A stretch of 64,000 nucleotides of DNA from Paenibacillus sp. FSL K6-3182 (GTDB taxonomy: Bacteria > Bacillota > Bacilli > Paenibacillales > Paenibacillaceae): positions 2,165,501-2,229,500 of the forward strand of contig NZ_CP150265.1 of assembly GCF_037976325.1 (NCBI RefSeq), in the 5' to 3' direction. Each line of letters starts with the position of its first letter. Within the stretch, counting starts at the first letter, position 1. Of the stretch, positions 25,577 to 33,474 are shown in pieces. The notes under the pieces were generated by a model. It saw only the letters and a list, made by a program, of their open reading frames with translations, was not told where the DNA came from and ran no database searches. A program made the position numbers and the translations under genes.

Positions 25577-26842
25577 ATGGACTTATTTGAATATAACCTT
25601 GAACAGAACCAATCATATAAACCATTAGCAGAACGAATGAGACCCAATAACTTGGACGAGTTTTTTGGTCAAAAGCATTTACTTGCACCAGGTAAGGTTT
25701 TACGAAGACTAATTGAAAATGACCGATTAACCAATATGATTTTACAGGGTCCACCATCCAGCGGCAAGACCAGTCTTGCCACAATTATCAGTAAAATGAC
25801 CAATGCGGAATTCATTAAACTGAATGGAGTCAATTTGGGAATTGCTGACTTACGTGAAGCCATTAAGTCATCGAAAGAGAACTTGCGTCTTTATTCGAAA
25901 CGAACCATTTTATTTATTGATGAAATTCATGCCATGAAATCAAACGTTCAAGAAGCATTACTTCCACCAAGTGAAGATGGAACATTTATATTGATTGGAG
26001 CTACAACCGAAAGTGTCATGCATGACATTATTCCACCGTTGGTTTCACGTTGTAAAATTTATTCTTTTACGCATTTGGAGCCAGAAGACCATAAGCAAAT
26101 TATTCAGCTTTCTTTACAGAATCAAGAAAGAGGACTGGCTGATAAATATACAATAAGTGATGAAGCTCTTGATTACTTAGTTGATATTACAAATGGGGAT
26201 GTTCGCAATTCATTAATCGCTTTGGAGAATGCAGCTTACTCGTTACATGGTCGTAACAACATTGAACTGGAACATATTCAAGAAGCAGTTGAACAACGTA
26301 TCAATGGATTATCACAGACTGACTTTTATGATATCGTTTCTGCCTTCTGTAAATCGCTTAGAGGGAGTAACAGTGATGGGGCGATATATTGGATGGCACG
26401 ATTACTATATAGTGGTGTAGACCCCATGTATATCGCTAGACGAATGGTTGTACATGCGACAGAAGATGTGGGTATGGCTAACCCAGCGGCGCTACAAATG
26501 GCATTAGCAGCGAAAGAAGCAGTTCAGTTCGTGGGGATGCCAGAGTGTCGTATGGCGCTTGCACAAGCTGCTATATTCATTTGTGAGAGTCCTAAGTCCA
26601 ATTCAGCATATAAAGCCATAAACGCCGCTTTGGAGACCGTTAAGAACGCCAAGCCGTTTGATGTACCAGTTCACCTCAGAGACGGTACAAAGACGTATGT
26701 GAACCCCATAGACAATCCAGACACTCAGTTGGAATATTTTCCATCAGAGATGAAATATCATAAGTTCTATAAGCCACAGAACAGTGGTGTGGAAGCTAAA
26801 ATTTATAATAAGCATATGATTAAACAACAAAGAAGCCAATGA
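25577..26842 (+). CDS. rarA: Complete RarA/MgsA AAA+ ATPase carried by the element
   Basis: Full-length (421 residues) replication-associated recombination protein A. Walker A GPPSSGKTSLA (58-68), Walker B ILFIDEIHAM (111-120), sensor/arginine-finger region LIGATTESVMHDIIPPLVSRCKI and the C-terminal oligomerisation domain (from SDGAIYWMARLLYSGVDP to FYKP). Aligned with the broken host RarA, the Walker B Asp falls at the same residue (115), but the host motif DEVHRF is DEIHAM here, and the DNA at the target site differs. Its codon use is AT-rich like the rest of the element, so it is not a recent copy of the host gene. AGGAG is present but 15 bases from the ATG, suggesting modest translation. 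Confidence 0.93.
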   Translation: MDLFEYNLEQNQSYKPLAERMRPNNLDEFFGQKHLLAPGKVLRRLIENDRLTNMILQGPPSSGKTSLATIISKMTNAEFIKLNGVNLGIADLREAIKSSKENLRLYSKRTILFIDEIHAMKSNVQEALLPPSEDGTFILIGATTESVMHDIIPPLVSRCKIYSFTHLEPEDHKQIIQLSLQNQERGLADKYTISDEALDYLVDITNGDVRNSLIALENAAYSLHGRNNIELEHIQEAVEQRINGLSQTDFYDIVSAFCKSLRGSNSDGAIYWMARLLYSGVDPMYIARRMVVHATEDVGMANPAALQMALAAKEAVQFVGMPECRMALAQAAIFICESPKSNSAYKAINAALETVKNAKPFDVPVHLRDGTKTYVNPIDNPDTQLEYFPSEMKYHKFYKPQNSGVEAKIYNKHMIKQQRSQ

Positions 26843-26860
26843 ATAGAATTGGCTTCTTTC
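26830..26860. terminator. Terminator between element rarA and the convergent membrane-anchored gene
   Basis: AAGAAGCCAAT-gaatagA-ATTGGCTTCTTTCTT stem-loop. Confidence 0.85.
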
Positions 26861-26866
26861 TTGTAT

Positions 26867-27454
26867 TTATTGTTGTTCCATTCCAAAACTAATATATTTT
26901 AATCCCTCAATTTCTTTAACTTTCATAAAGTAAAGATAATCTCCAATTGTTAAGGATTTGTGATATGAAGATTTAGTTGCTATACCTTTAAAACCTAAAT
27001 CGTACATAACGCTTCGTCTCTCTTCAATACTTAATTCTGGGCTAAAAATACTAACGATAACATTACCAGAAACTGAAAAATCAACAACGTTCTGAGCAGT
27101 ATCGTTATTGAATATTAGAGTTGTTTCAATTGATTTTATCTCGTTGTTGTTATTGCTAGTTTTTCCTTCTAAATATAACCCTTTATTAAAATCGTATCTA
27201 AATGAATTGGTATTGTCTATTTGCTTTATTGTAGGTTCACCTATTCTGATATCTTGGTCCCATGCAACTGCGATTTCGTTAAATCTGTTTATAAATTTAG
27301 ATGAAGCTATATCAATTGATTGTTGTTCTAATTGATTGTTTGCATTATTAATTTCATCGTTGTTTCCATCAGTAAAGAAAAATGAATAAACTATTAATAC
27401 ACCACATGTAAATAAGAATATAAGAGATAAAATTTCTGTCCCTTTAAGTTTCAA
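26867..27454 (-). CDS. Single-pass membrane-anchored hypothetical protein
   Basis: Not recognised. From the TTG at 27454 (AAGGTGA six bases upstream) the protein has 195 residues: a short basic start (KLKGTE), one membrane helix (ILSLIFLFTCGVLIVYSFFF) and an extracellular-type domain rich in Asn, Asp and Ser. An ATG fifteen bases earlier is possible but sits over the ribosome site. The exported part contains beta-rich segments such as YLEGKTSNNN and VVDFSVSGNVIVSIFSPELS and resembles no family I can name. It is read leftward, convergent with rarA. Confidence 0.7.
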   Translation of the reverse strand: MKLKGTEILSLIFLFTCGVLIVYSFFFTDGNNDEINNANNQLEQQSIDIASSKFINRFNEIAVAWDQDIRIGEPTIKQIDNTNSFRYDFNKGLYLEGKTSNNNNEIKSIETTLIFNNDTAQNVVDFSVSGNVIVSIFSPELSIEERRSVMYDLGFKGIATKSSYHKSLTIGDYLYFMKVKEIEGLKYISFGMEQQ

Positions 27455-27694
27455 TATATCACCTTCCATATAAATTATAAATATATGGAAGTATATATCT
27501 GATTTCATAAAATTCAAATTCAATCGCTGTAATTAGAAAAGAACAACCTGTTGGAATCAGATTGTTCTTTAATAGTTTAATAAATATGGCTTTTTTTAAA
27601 GCGGTAGCATTCCGCTTAGAAGTCGAAACTTCATAATAAAGTATAAAGTATACACCAAAAATATCCAAATAACTAGTGTTAAAAAGTTTGCAGA
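27455..27694. other. Intergenic region with two small hairpins
   Basis: AAAGAACAA ... TTGTTCTTT (27538-27570) and AAGCGG ... CCGCTT (27599-27617). No ORF supported; neither hairpin has a convincing T run. Contains the promoter for the leftward gene, not resolved. Confidence 0.5.
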
Positions 27695-27758
27695 ATTTCT
27701 GCGCATTTCCTTTCGAAATTGTTATAGTAAATATATCGAACAAAAATGTTTGATATAT
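27695..27758 (+). promoter_or_regulatory. Promoter and palindromic operator of the 202-aa gene
   Basis: TTCTGCG and TCGAAATTGTTATAGTA (TATAGT at 27723-27728) repeat the tnpA promoter motif. It is followed at once by the palindrome ATATATC-G-AACA-AAAA-TGTT-T-GATATAT (27731-27758), lying over the expected transcription start. The core ACAAAAATGT also occurs in the palindrome before the XRE gene at 28707. Confidence 0.6.
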
Positions 27759-27783
27759 TATACATAAGAAGGGACAAAAAATC

Positions 27784-28392
27784 ATGATAATAAACATTCA
27801 ACAACCGTTAGAAGAAGAGGCTCGTTTACTTAATCATTTGATTAAACAAAATCAATGGACAAATAAGTTGTTTACCTTTACTCCTGAATACAGGGGAAGC
27901 CGCTTACTAATGAAGAATATTTCATCGATTCATGATATTTTTAAAGCTGATGAGCCGTTCGCTTTTATTTATAATGCTGTGAATCAACCATGCGTCATTG
28001 TTGAAAATGAGCCAGAATACGTTGCTCTCATCAACGTGAAGTCTTATGCTGCCTATAAACAGGATTTTTTACAAAATGATTTCTATACACTTACTACTGA
28101 TGCTGATTATATTTTTGCGCTGCTCTTTTTAAATGAGACTTATGTATGGACTCAACTTGCTCAACAAAAAGTGGTAAAACAAAATAATATAAGTGCAGAT
28201 GAATTTACAACTATAGCTTGTAAATCCGTTGAGATGCACTTGAATTTATTTGGCACATACAAAAACCATTCGAATCTGGTCGAATACTTCTTTCATAAGT
28301 TTTCACGACAGTTCAAGGGTATTGCTAAATTTGAAGAGGAACGAATTAAAATGCTTAAACCATTAGGATATATTGTTGGTGGATTCTTATGA
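27784..28392 (+). CDS. Hypothetical protein, likely target of the adjacent XRE regulator
   Basis: Not recognised. A 202-residue soluble protein (MIINIQQPLEEEARLLNHLI...) with mixed alpha/beta character, a FAFIYNAVNQPCVIVENEPEYVALINVKSYAAYKQDF middle part and a basic C-terminus (FHKFSRQFKGIAKFEEERIKMLKPLGY). GAAGGG precedes the ATG. Its promoter has a palindrome matching the one in front of the convergent XRE gene, and the two stop codons overlap, so the pair looks like one regulated module. It may be a toxin, an anti-regulator or an element-control protein; nothing in the sequence decides this. Confidence 0.7.
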   Translation: MIINIQQPLEEEARLLNHLIKQNQWTNKLFTFTPEYRGSRLLMKNISSIHDIFKADEPFAFIYNAVNQPCVIVENEPEYVALINVKSYAAYKQDFLQNDFYTLTTDADYIFALLFLNETYVWTQLAQQKVVKQNNISADEFTTIACKSVEMHLNLFGTYKNHSNLVEYFFHKFSRQFKGIAKFEEERIKMLKPLGYIVGGFL

Positions 28393-28707
28393 TGCATCCA
28401 TAGCTCGTAAGAGTGCAATCACACATTGAAGGTTTCGCTGATTCTTATTAGCGCTTAATATTTTGATTACTTCCTCTTCTAGACTATATAATGAAGGGCT
28501 TTTCATAAAAAAATCGGATAGCTGTACATTTAATGTGTTAGAGAGCGATTGAAGCTTTCCGATACTAAAATTTGCTTGCCCAAGCTCCATCGTGTTTAAG
28601 TAAGCACGTGTTATATTTGACTGTTTAGCACATTCATCAAGGGTGAGTCCTCGTAATTCACGAATTTCTCTGATTCTATAACCTATATCTTGAAGTGATT
28701 GCGTCAT
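28387..28707 (-). CDS. XRE-family HTH transcriptional regulator
   Basis: A 106-residue protein with an N-terminal helix-turn-helix (IGYRIREIRELRGLTLDECAKQSNITRAYLNTMELGQANFSIGKLQSLSNTLNVQLSDFF pattern) and a short helical tail for dimerisation. The ATG at 28707 is preferred because GGGATG lies upstream, and the alternative ATG at 28728 lies inside the operator palindrome. Read convergently to the 202-aa gene with a 6-base overlap of the ends. A CATACA-TTTT-TGTATG operator sits at its own transcription start, so it probably represses itself and the neighbouring promoter. Confidence 0.85.
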   Translation of the reverse strand: MTQSLQDIGYRIREIRELRGLTLDECAKQSNITRAYLNTMELGQANFSIGKLQSLSNTLNVQLSDFFMKSPSLYSLEEEVIKILSANKNQRNLQCVIALLRAMDAS

Positions 28708-28725
28708 TATAATCATCCCATTTCT

Positions 28726-28741
28726 CATACATTTTTGTATG
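28726..28741. promoter_or_regulatory. Operator palindrome of the XRE regulator
   Basis: Perfect palindrome CATACA-TTTT-TGTATG; on the minus strand its core ACAAAAATGT is identical to the core of the palindrome at 27731-27758. A TAGAAT -10 box lies just upstream on the minus strand. Confidence 0.65.
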
Positions 28742-28971
28742 TTTTCATTCTACCAAAAATGAATGAAGAAAAGGTAAAATTACAATTTCTCTGAGGTTAT
28801 TGGAAGGGAAACTGATTTATCTTTTAGTCAGAGATTACCCCACATCATACTGATAGTGGGGTTTTCATGATTTTTCTCTATTGGCTTTCAATTCGAAATT
28901 CGATTGTGCATATTCAGCGTATTTATTTGGTATGCTGTGGTCCGACTCTTAATACGAATGGTGATGCACAC

Positions 28972-29289
28972 ATGAATGAATCAAATAGCTTTCTAGATTT
29001 AAACGCTAATACATTAGAGAGCCTTTCGGAGCTATTTACAGCTATTGCAGCTCCAACTAGATTGAAAATACTTTATCTTCTTATACAAAGGCAGAGTACC
29101 GTATTTCAAATGGCTTATTATCTTCAAATGACTCCTAGCGCTATTTCTCATCAGCTTCGTGAGTTAAGACGTTGGGAGTTGGTTAGCTACTTTAAGAGGG
29201 GCAAGTATCATGTTTATTTTTGTAATAGCCATAACGTTGAAATAATATTAGAAAAATCTATTCAATTGATAAAAATAAAAAAGCACTAG
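28972..29289 (+). CDS. ArsR-family winged-helix regulator
   Basis: A 105-residue protein with the ArsR fold: LSELFTAIAAPTRLKILYLLIQ, then the recognition helix TPSAISHQLRELRRWELVSYFKRGKYHVYF and a dimerisation helix. The metal-binding ELCVCDL motif of classical ArsR/SmtB members is absent (STVFQMAYYL in its place), so it is probably not a classic metal sensor. The ATG at 28972 has GGTGATG five bases upstream; the longer frame from 28867 has none. It stands alone with its own terminator, and no metal transporter is nearby, so its targets are unknown. Confidence 0.82.
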   Translation: MNESNSFLDLNANTLESLSELFTAIAAPTRLKILYLLIQRQSTVFQMAYYLQMTPSAISHQLRELRRWELVSYFKRGKYHVYFCNSHNVEIILEKSIQLIKIKKH

Positions 29290-29305
29290 ATTGACTAGTG
29301 CTTTG
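29278..29305 (+). terminator. Terminator after the ArsR-like gene
   Basis: AAGCACTAG-attga-CTAGTGCTTT stem overlapping the end of the gene; it can also serve the convergent pseudogene. Confidence 0.8.
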
Positions 29306-29316
29306 AGAATTAAACA

Positions 29317-29741
29317 TTATTGTAATGGAATCAATAGTTTAAATGGTTCACTTGCTGGCAAATTATCTTTATCAAAGAATTGAAGATTAAATATTGTTAG
29401 GCTTTGAGCTTCTGATTTTTCTGTTATAAAACGAATGCCAATTGAACCATCAGATTCAGGTGATACAGTAGCTTTGCCTAGTTCAGAGGTTGTTGTACCT
29501 TTTTCAGTAGTCAACTCACCAGTACTTAAATCTTTTCGGCTGATATATAGTTGTTTGTCTGTCGTATTGTTTTTCAGATAAACGATAATATCATAACCAA
29601 GTACAGTTTTGATTTTTTCTACTTTTGTAATTGAAATGGATCCATCTTCGGTGTCAAACCATTTTCATGAAGAATTTGCTTATCAACTCTTAAAGTAAAA
29701 TCAACTTTCCACTGATTTTCCTCTAAAACTAATGCTAGCAT
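29317..29741 (-). pseudogene. Frameshifted hypothetical gene
   Basis: Two frames together read as one protein: MLALVLEENQWKVDFTLRVDK from the ATG at 29741 (AGGTGAGG upstream), then, after a one-base loss near 29658, FDTEDGSISITKVEKIKTVLGY and on through YISRKDLSTGELTTEKG and TVSPESDGSIGIRFITEK to FKLLIPLQ. In the original frame it stops after 40 residues. The rejoined product would be about 141 residues, beta-rich, with no named family. A sequencing error at this point cannot be excluded. Confidence 0.65.
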
Positions 29742-29745
29742 ATCC

Positions 29746-30066
29746 TCACCTTTCTTTAAAATCATAATCTTTCATTTGTTTGACCCATTCAGTAGCCGAT
29801 ATGTCTAAGTTTTTCTCGTAAAGTAATGTTGCAAGGGTATCATAATCTTTTTTTATTACGCTATCATAATATTTTTTAACCGCTTCTTCCGCAGATGGAA
29901 CAACTGGAACAACTTCGGTTGGTTGTGGTGTTACTGATGGGATAGGTGATTGAGTAACCTCCACAATAGGAGTAGTTGTACTAGTTGTGGTTGGTTCAGG
30001 TTGTGCTTTCGAGCATCCAGTAATAAGAAGTAAACAAGCTGCTAACGTTATAAGAATACGTTTCAA
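29746..30066 (-). CDS. Small lipoprotein with Thr/Pro-rich linker
   Basis: A 106-residue exported lipoprotein: signal peptide ILITLAACLLLITGC with a clear lipobox (ITGC, lipidated Cys at 18), a Thr/Pro/Val-rich linker of about 35 residues, and a short helical domain (EEAVKKYYDSVIKKDYDTLATLLYEK) like the start of NTF2/DUF4878-type domains. That type of domain is normally longer, and the downstream frameshifted gene begins only a few bases after the stop, so the two may be remnants of one longer lipoprotein or a coupled pair. Confidence 0.72.
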   Translation of the reverse strand: MKRILITLAACLLLITGCSKAQPEPTTTSTTTPIVEVTQSPIPSVTPQPTEVVPVVPSAEEAVKKYYDSVIKKDYDTLATLLYEKNLDISATEWVKQMKDYDFKER

Positions 30067-30209
30067 TTAAATCTCTCCCCTGTAATCGACAGCATTTGTC
30101 ATAATTCCCCATCATTCTAGCACAATCATTCTTCGTGGGAATAGCCTACAGAAATCCTTATTTGTTCTCTCTATCATTTTATTTATTAATGGAGAGAGGA
30201 CAGGTGTGT

Positions 30210-30473
30210 ATGGCAGAAGATAAAAATCCTGACCTTGTTAAATTTGGAGTGATATTAAACCAACGAAGAAAAGAACTTGAAATTACACAAGACCAACTTT
30301 CTCTATTTACTAGGATTGATAGAAGTTACATCAGTGAAATAGAAAATGGTTTAAAGAATCCAAGTTTAACAACAATACTAATGTTAGCGAGAGCATTGTA
30401 TTTAAAACCTTCAGAGTTATTAATCCGATTCGAAGAGCAAATCAAATATTTTAATACGGATGAAAACAAATGA
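30210..30473 (+). CDS. Second XRE-family HTH regulator
   Basis: An 87-residue protein, essentially a lone helix-turn-helix domain: FGVILNQRRKELEITQDQLSLFTRIDRSYISEIENGLKNPSLTTILMLARAL. The ATG at 30210 follows AGGTG; the longer frame from 30135 lacks a ribosome site. It is divergent from the lipoprotein gene with about 140 bp between them, a usual place for an operator. Target unknown. Confidence 0.8.
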   Translation: MAEDKNPDLVKFGVILNQRRKELEITQDQLSLFTRIDRSYISEIENGLKNPSLTTILMLARALYLKPSELLIRFEEQIKYFNTDENK

Positions 30474-30503
30474 GACTAATCCTACAAGGACTAGTCTCAT
30501 TTG
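30468..30503. terminator. Bidirectional terminator
   Basis: ATGAGACTAATCCT-aca-AGGACTAGTCTCAT between two convergent genes, with T-rich tails. Confidence 0.8.
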
Positions 30504-30505
30504 TT

Positions 30506-30994
30506 TTAGGGCTTTACACCATATGTAAAAAGAATATAGAGACCAATATTGGTGCCTCTATCATGAATGGGACTTGTACTTCTAATTCTTACATTCGGAT
30601 TTGAGGCTTGAAATTGTTGAAGTGCGCTATCAACATTCCAACCTGTAAAAACGCTTGATAGCCATCCAAAGGCGCTACTATTTGCTGTTCCTGAATAATA
30701 AATACCAAACCGATATGGTAAAGGTTTTTGAGGCTTCTCAGAAGTTAGCGTAAGTGTATATACACGACCTTGTGTTATGCTGAAATGCCAACTAATTTTT
30801 TGAAAATTATTATTTTGGAGAAAATGATTAATTTGTCTCCGGTGTTCATCACCAATTCTAACCATACTTCCAGTAAAGCTTTGATTGATAAATTCTACTT
30901 GTTCGTTTTCTGTTTTGATAAATGTTGCTGTTCCACACTGTGAGCAATATTTCGAGTTTTTTAACAGTTCCAATCCGCAATTTGAGCAAAACAA
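30506..30994 (-). CDS. Zinc-ribbon domain protein
   Basis: A 162-residue protein beginning with a canonical zinc ribbon (MFCSNCGLELLKNSKYCSQCG, four Cys). The rest is a beta-rich domain of unknown type containing GSMVRIGDEHRRQINHFLQNN, SITQGRVYTLTLTSEK and NVRIRSTSPIHDRGTNIGLYILFTYG. There are no membrane segments. Similar zinc-ribbon plus unknown-domain proteins are common in mobile DNA, but no function can be given. Convergent with the second XRE gene. Confidence 0.75.
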   Translation of the reverse strand: MFCSNCGLELLKNSKYCSQCGTATFIKTENEQVEFINQSFTGSMVRIGDEHRRQINHFLQNNNFQKISWHFSITQGRVYTLTLTSEKPQKPLPYRFGIYYSGTANSSAFGWLSSVFTGWNVDSALQQFQASNPNVRIRSTSPIHDRGTNIGLYILFTYGVKP

Positions 30995-31260
30995 AATATG
31001 ACCACCTTTCTAAGAAATAACCCAAATATATATGCACGTTCTAGCACCTTTGTAGGCAGTAGCTAACAAAAATTAAAAATGGAATACATGCAGGAATTTG
31101 ATGGGTATTGTCGAAAATTGTACAAAAGGATAGACATGATTATTTTAAGCTTGTCGTAGTGATGTATTCCTATTTGTATTTTTGTACCTATAGATAATAA
31201 ATAAAGGCTTATGTGAGGAGCTATTACGTGGCTATGCCATAAATTTTAAAGGGGAAATAT

Positions 31261-33246
31261 TTGATAATGGTTGCTGTTCAACAAAGTTATATAATTATTT
31301 CATTATTTATACCTTTTTTATTTCTCATATTTAATCACACAAATAGAATAATTAAATGGGTTTCACGAACGATTCTCGTATTAGTGATGTTCTACATTGT
31401 AGCTGCTATTCCATTTTTAATACTTTCTGAGCTGAAGTATTGGTCGTTAATGCTCATTGCAATTCCTATTATGTTTCGAGTCGTATCTATTTTATTGAGG
31501 AGAATAGGTTTATTTGGTTCTAAAAGCATACAGATAGTTGAGAATCTTATGTTTGCATCAGTATCATCATTAAGTATTATTTTTATTGGAGCATCATCTA
31601 ATACGCTAGAAAAGTTGTTCTTTCTTATACTAATTTTCTTTTTTTTGAATGCAACTGATTTTAAAATTGTAGAGAAATATCCATATTTGGGTATGCTATT
31701 TGGTCCAATAATCGCTGTCATTCCAAGTTACGATGGGTTTAATGTATTTTATACAGCCGTTCTAATATGGATTGCTATAACCATTGCATTCAACTCTTTT
31801 TTAAAAATATTCAAGATAAAGAAAACCAAAAATATCGAGAAGTCTGTATTAATACTTTATGTCACAGTGTTTTTGATTGTAACGAATAATGGCGGTGTGA
31901 ATCTCAGTTGGACAGATATTGGTTTGAAAATACTAACTATATTTGTTTGTGGCTGTTTGTTATTTGGCTGTTCTTTTTTAATCAACCAGAAAGTACCGAA
32001 CAAATATCGTTACATTAAACATTATTCAATTGTTATCATGGCAACTATTTTTATAAGTTTTTTATTAATAATGATGAATTTTTACGAAGGAGTTCAGCTA
32101 TTTTTTAAACCCATTGTAGCTCTTATTATAGGCATGGGTTTATTCCTAAGTTTTGGAAGATTGTGGTCATCCTTTTATCAATTGATGACTTCTAAAGCAT
32201 TCCCATTTCAAATGGATAATCTTAATGAAATAATGCAATTGATTTTTGGAAAGAATTTGGGACAGTCATTATTCAACATTGTATTTGGACTTAATTATGC
32301 TGAAATAAAACTGCGAGTTGCGTTACCTTTATTTATAGTATTTATTGTTGGTGGAGCTGGCTCTGTTTCCTTCTTATATCCATCGTATAATGTATTTTTA
32401 TTTGATAATAATGAGATGTTCTTAGCGTTTATTATAACTAATTCAATGTTCGCAGCTTTTATGATGTTAGGTGAAATAGCTAGCATTATTAATAAGGAAT
32501 CTGTATTAGAAGGAATATCGCAGGAAAAAGCATTACAACGTAGCACTTCAATAATTATGAGTTATTCCTTCATCTTTATTCCATTACTAATTTATAATAT
32601 TGATATATTTATGAGTGTAGATTTAATTTGGAGGATACTTGGGGGCTGTTTTTTGCTTATGCTCTACGCAAACATAAATATCATGTTGTATTTGGATTTA
32701 CAAAAACCCTCGTATAATCATTTCAAAAACACAAGGATTGTTGCTTCATCCATGTTGCAAGCTTTCGCACTTGCTTTGGCTCCAATACTCATATTTACTT
32801 CATACAGCGAACAATTCGGTTTGCAATTTATAAACGAATACAATGCAAGTGTATTTGTTATTAGTTTTCTTGCTATGTATATAGCGAAATTATTAAGTTA
32901 TGATATGGAGTTTGGAAGTAAGAGAATGTATTTGCGAAATTTATTATTGTTTTTATTTTTAATTATAAGTACAAATTCAATTGTTAATGTAGGTCCGTAC
33001 TTATTTTTAATCGTTACAAGGAACGTTGAACAGGCTACTTACTTATCTGTTCATTCAATTCTAGCGCATATTTCACTCTTAGGGTGTTCATTAGCCATAC
33101 TTTTATTGCCATGGTCTAATCATTCGAAAATAACTATAGTTAGTGAGTGGATTAATCTTTTGAAAGGATTGAATGACAATAAAAAAAATGCAACAACAGA
33201 AATAAAGAATCGCTCGAAAAGTAAACAGAAAAAGAAGTCAAAGTGA
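31261..33246 (+). CDS. Large polytopic membrane protein of unknown function
   Basis: Not recognised. A 661-residue protein with about 16-18 hydrophobic helices spread over residues 5-630, a basic loop (FKIKKTKNIEK) near residue 190 and a strongly basic C-terminal tail (KNRSKSKQKKKSK). No nucleotide-binding or transporter signature is visible. TTG start with AAAGGGG six bases upstream. It stands alone, about 230 bp before the MazF-like gene. The size and helix number would fit a transporter, a lipid-active enzyme or a membrane sensor of a defence system, but the sequence does not decide. Confidence 0.75.
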   Translation: MIMVAVQQSYIIISLFIPFLFLIFNHTNRIIKWVSRTILVLVMFYIVAAIPFLILSELKYWSLMLIAIPIMFRVVSILLRRIGLFGSKSIQIVENLMFASVSSLSIIFIGASSNTLEKLFFLILIFFFLNATDFKIVEKYPYLGMLFGPIIAVIPSYDGFNVFYTAVLIWIAITIAFNSFLKIFKIKKTKNIEKSVLILYVTVFLIVTNNGGVNLSWTDIGLKILTIFVCGCLLFGCSFLINQKVPNKYRYIKHYSIVIMATIFISFLLIMMNFYEGVQLFFKPIVALIIGMGLFLSFGRLWSSFYQLMTSKAFPFQMDNLNEIMQLIFGKNLGQSLFNIVFGLNYAEIKLRVALPLFIVFIVGGAGSVSFLYPSYNVFLFDNNEMFLAFIITNSMFAAFMMLGEIASIINKESVLEGISQEKALQRSTSIIMSYSFIFIPLLIYNIDIFMSVDLIWRILGGCFLLMLYANINIMLYLDLQKPSYNHFKNTRIVASSMLQAFALALAPILIFTSYSEQFGLQFINEYNASVFVISFLAMYIAKLLSYDMEFGSKRMYLRNLLLFLFLIISTNSIVNVGPYLFLIVTRNVEQATYLSVHSILAHISLLGCSLAILLLPWSNHSKITIVSEWINLLKGLNDNKKNATTEIKNRSKSKQKKKSK

Positions 33247-33474
33247 TTTTAGAGTATATACGATAATAAGAACTTATAGATAAATTGGCTTATCACAACA
33301 TTAAAGTTATTCATTTTTCATTCTGCTAGTGAATATGAGAGGATTCGAGTTAGTATAATTAATTGAATCGCTAACTATCATATGATACTTCAAATTAATT
33401 CTCTTTATTTGTATGCAGGGATTTGGTGTGTTTTGTCGAATGTGTCTTCTTGTTAATTAAATAAAGATGAAAGA
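33247..33474. other. AT-rich gap before the MazF-like gene
   Basis: No ORF and no clear terminator or promoter seen; only AT-rich sequence. Confidence 0.4.

Noticed and set aside
28800..28866. Hairpin CCCCAC ... GTGGGGTTTTC as terminator of a small RNA
   Set aside because: No promoter or gene could be linked to it on the plus strand; left unassigned.
28867..28971. N-terminal extension of the ArsR-like protein
   Set aside because: The extra 35 residues cover a promoter-like region and the inner ATG has a proper ribosome site.
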